Below, piece by piece: positions 6,293 through 6,527 of a DNA stretch of 6,527 bases. The number at the start of each line of letters is the position of its first letter. Position 1 is the stretch's first letter. The stretch spans positions 1 to 6,527 of the forward strand of contig RCNQ01000175.1 of the NCBI GenBank assembly GCA_003731675.1. The letters run 5' to 3'. The notes beneath the pieces were generated by a model. The model saw only the letters and a program-made list of their open reading frames with translations. It did not search any database and had not been told where the DNA came from. The DNA comes from Bacteroidetes/Chlorobi group bacterium ChocPot_Mid. GTDB taxonomy: Bacteria; Bacteroidota; Ignavibacteria; Kapaibacteriales; UBA2268. Both the position numbers and the translations under genes were made by a program.

Positions 6293-6527
6293 TTATCTTT
6301 TAATCTTGATTGGGTTAGTTTCCCATTCTTCGATAATATCGCAGTTGCCAGTGCTGAAAGTCTGGTCATAATAGTTCAAAGCATTCTGAGTTAATACAGG
6401 GTCACTTTGAACATTTTCGATTACTGCCTGGTTTTGAGCAGATAATGCTTCGACATCCGACAGGGTATATGTTTGTCCCGGTACCAGGATGTTCAAGAAC
6501 CACATAATTGCTATTAAAATATCCATA
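6293..6527 (-). CDS. Small NVEALA-like exported peptide, probably 5'-truncated by the window edge
   Basis: The frame from the right edge to the stop at 6295-6293 encodes 77 residues if the ATG at 6526 is used. The sequence opens with a hydrophobic stretch (ILIAIMWFLNILV, residues 3-15) that lacks the usual preceding lysines, so the true start may lie outside the window. Directly after it comes TLSDVEALSA (21-30), which resembles the leader motif of NVEALA-type peptides of Bacteroidota, where a short L-x-N-V-E-A-L-A block follows the hydrophobic region. The mature part is polar, has one cysteine (Cys62) and ends EEWETNPIKIKR. The family match is tentative because the motif is short. The tightly spaced downstream gene encodes another small protein with a signal-like start, so the pair is probably co-expressed; any promoter lies outside the window. 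Confidence 0.55.
   Translation of the reverse strand, partial: MDILIAIMWFLNILVPGQTYTLSDVEALSAQNQAVIENVQSDPVLTQNALNYYDQTFSTGNCDIIEEWETNPIKIKR

Overview
The window is AT-rich and compact. It carries seven protein-coding genes on both strands, two of them cut by the window edges. No rRNA, tRNA, CRISPR array, insertion sequence or integrase was seen. Several features suggest a member of the FCB group (Bacteroidota, Ignavibacteriota and relatives): a promoter that fits the Bacteroidota TTTG/TAnnTTTG pattern, AT-rich leaders without a Shine-Dalgarno sequence before two genes, and the style of the proteins. However, two genes do have purine-rich Shine-Dalgarno sites and one has a textbook TTGATT/TATAAT promoter. 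The phylum is therefore an inference and no species is proposed.

Left part, minus strand (1-3674). The largest gene runs off the left edge. It encodes a protein with an ATP-grasp-like domain of the PEP synthase / pyruvate phosphate dikinase N-terminal type, embedded in family-specific flanks and without a visible phosphohistidine domain. Its 210-base upstream gap holds a Bacteroidota-type promoter and an inverted repeat touching the -33 box. Upstream of that gap is a membrane-anchored calcineurin-like metallophosphoesterase with all of its metal-binding motifs.

Middle and right part, plus strand (3858-6053). After a very AT-rich divergent intergenic region comes a three-helix membrane protein with two TerB-like helical repeats and a SPOR-like C-terminal end. 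An A/T-only hairpin with a T-run follows it and abuts a strong promoter. That promoter drives a two-gene operon: a YciO-type member of the YrdC/Sua5 threonylcarbamoyl-AMP synthase superfamily, then a DUF302 protein 19-20 bases downstream.

Right edge, minus strand (6075-6527). Two small predicted exported or membrane-inserted peptides, eight bases apart, converge on the DUF302 gene. The upstream one has a VEAL motif just after its hydrophobic segment, reminiscent of the NVEALA peptides of Bacteroidota.

The genes do not form one obvious pathway. They look like independent housekeeping and accessory units. The items most worth following up are the PPDK-like protein lacking a visible swivelling domain, the TerB/SPOR-like membrane protein, the YciO-like/DUF302 pair and the small peptide pair.
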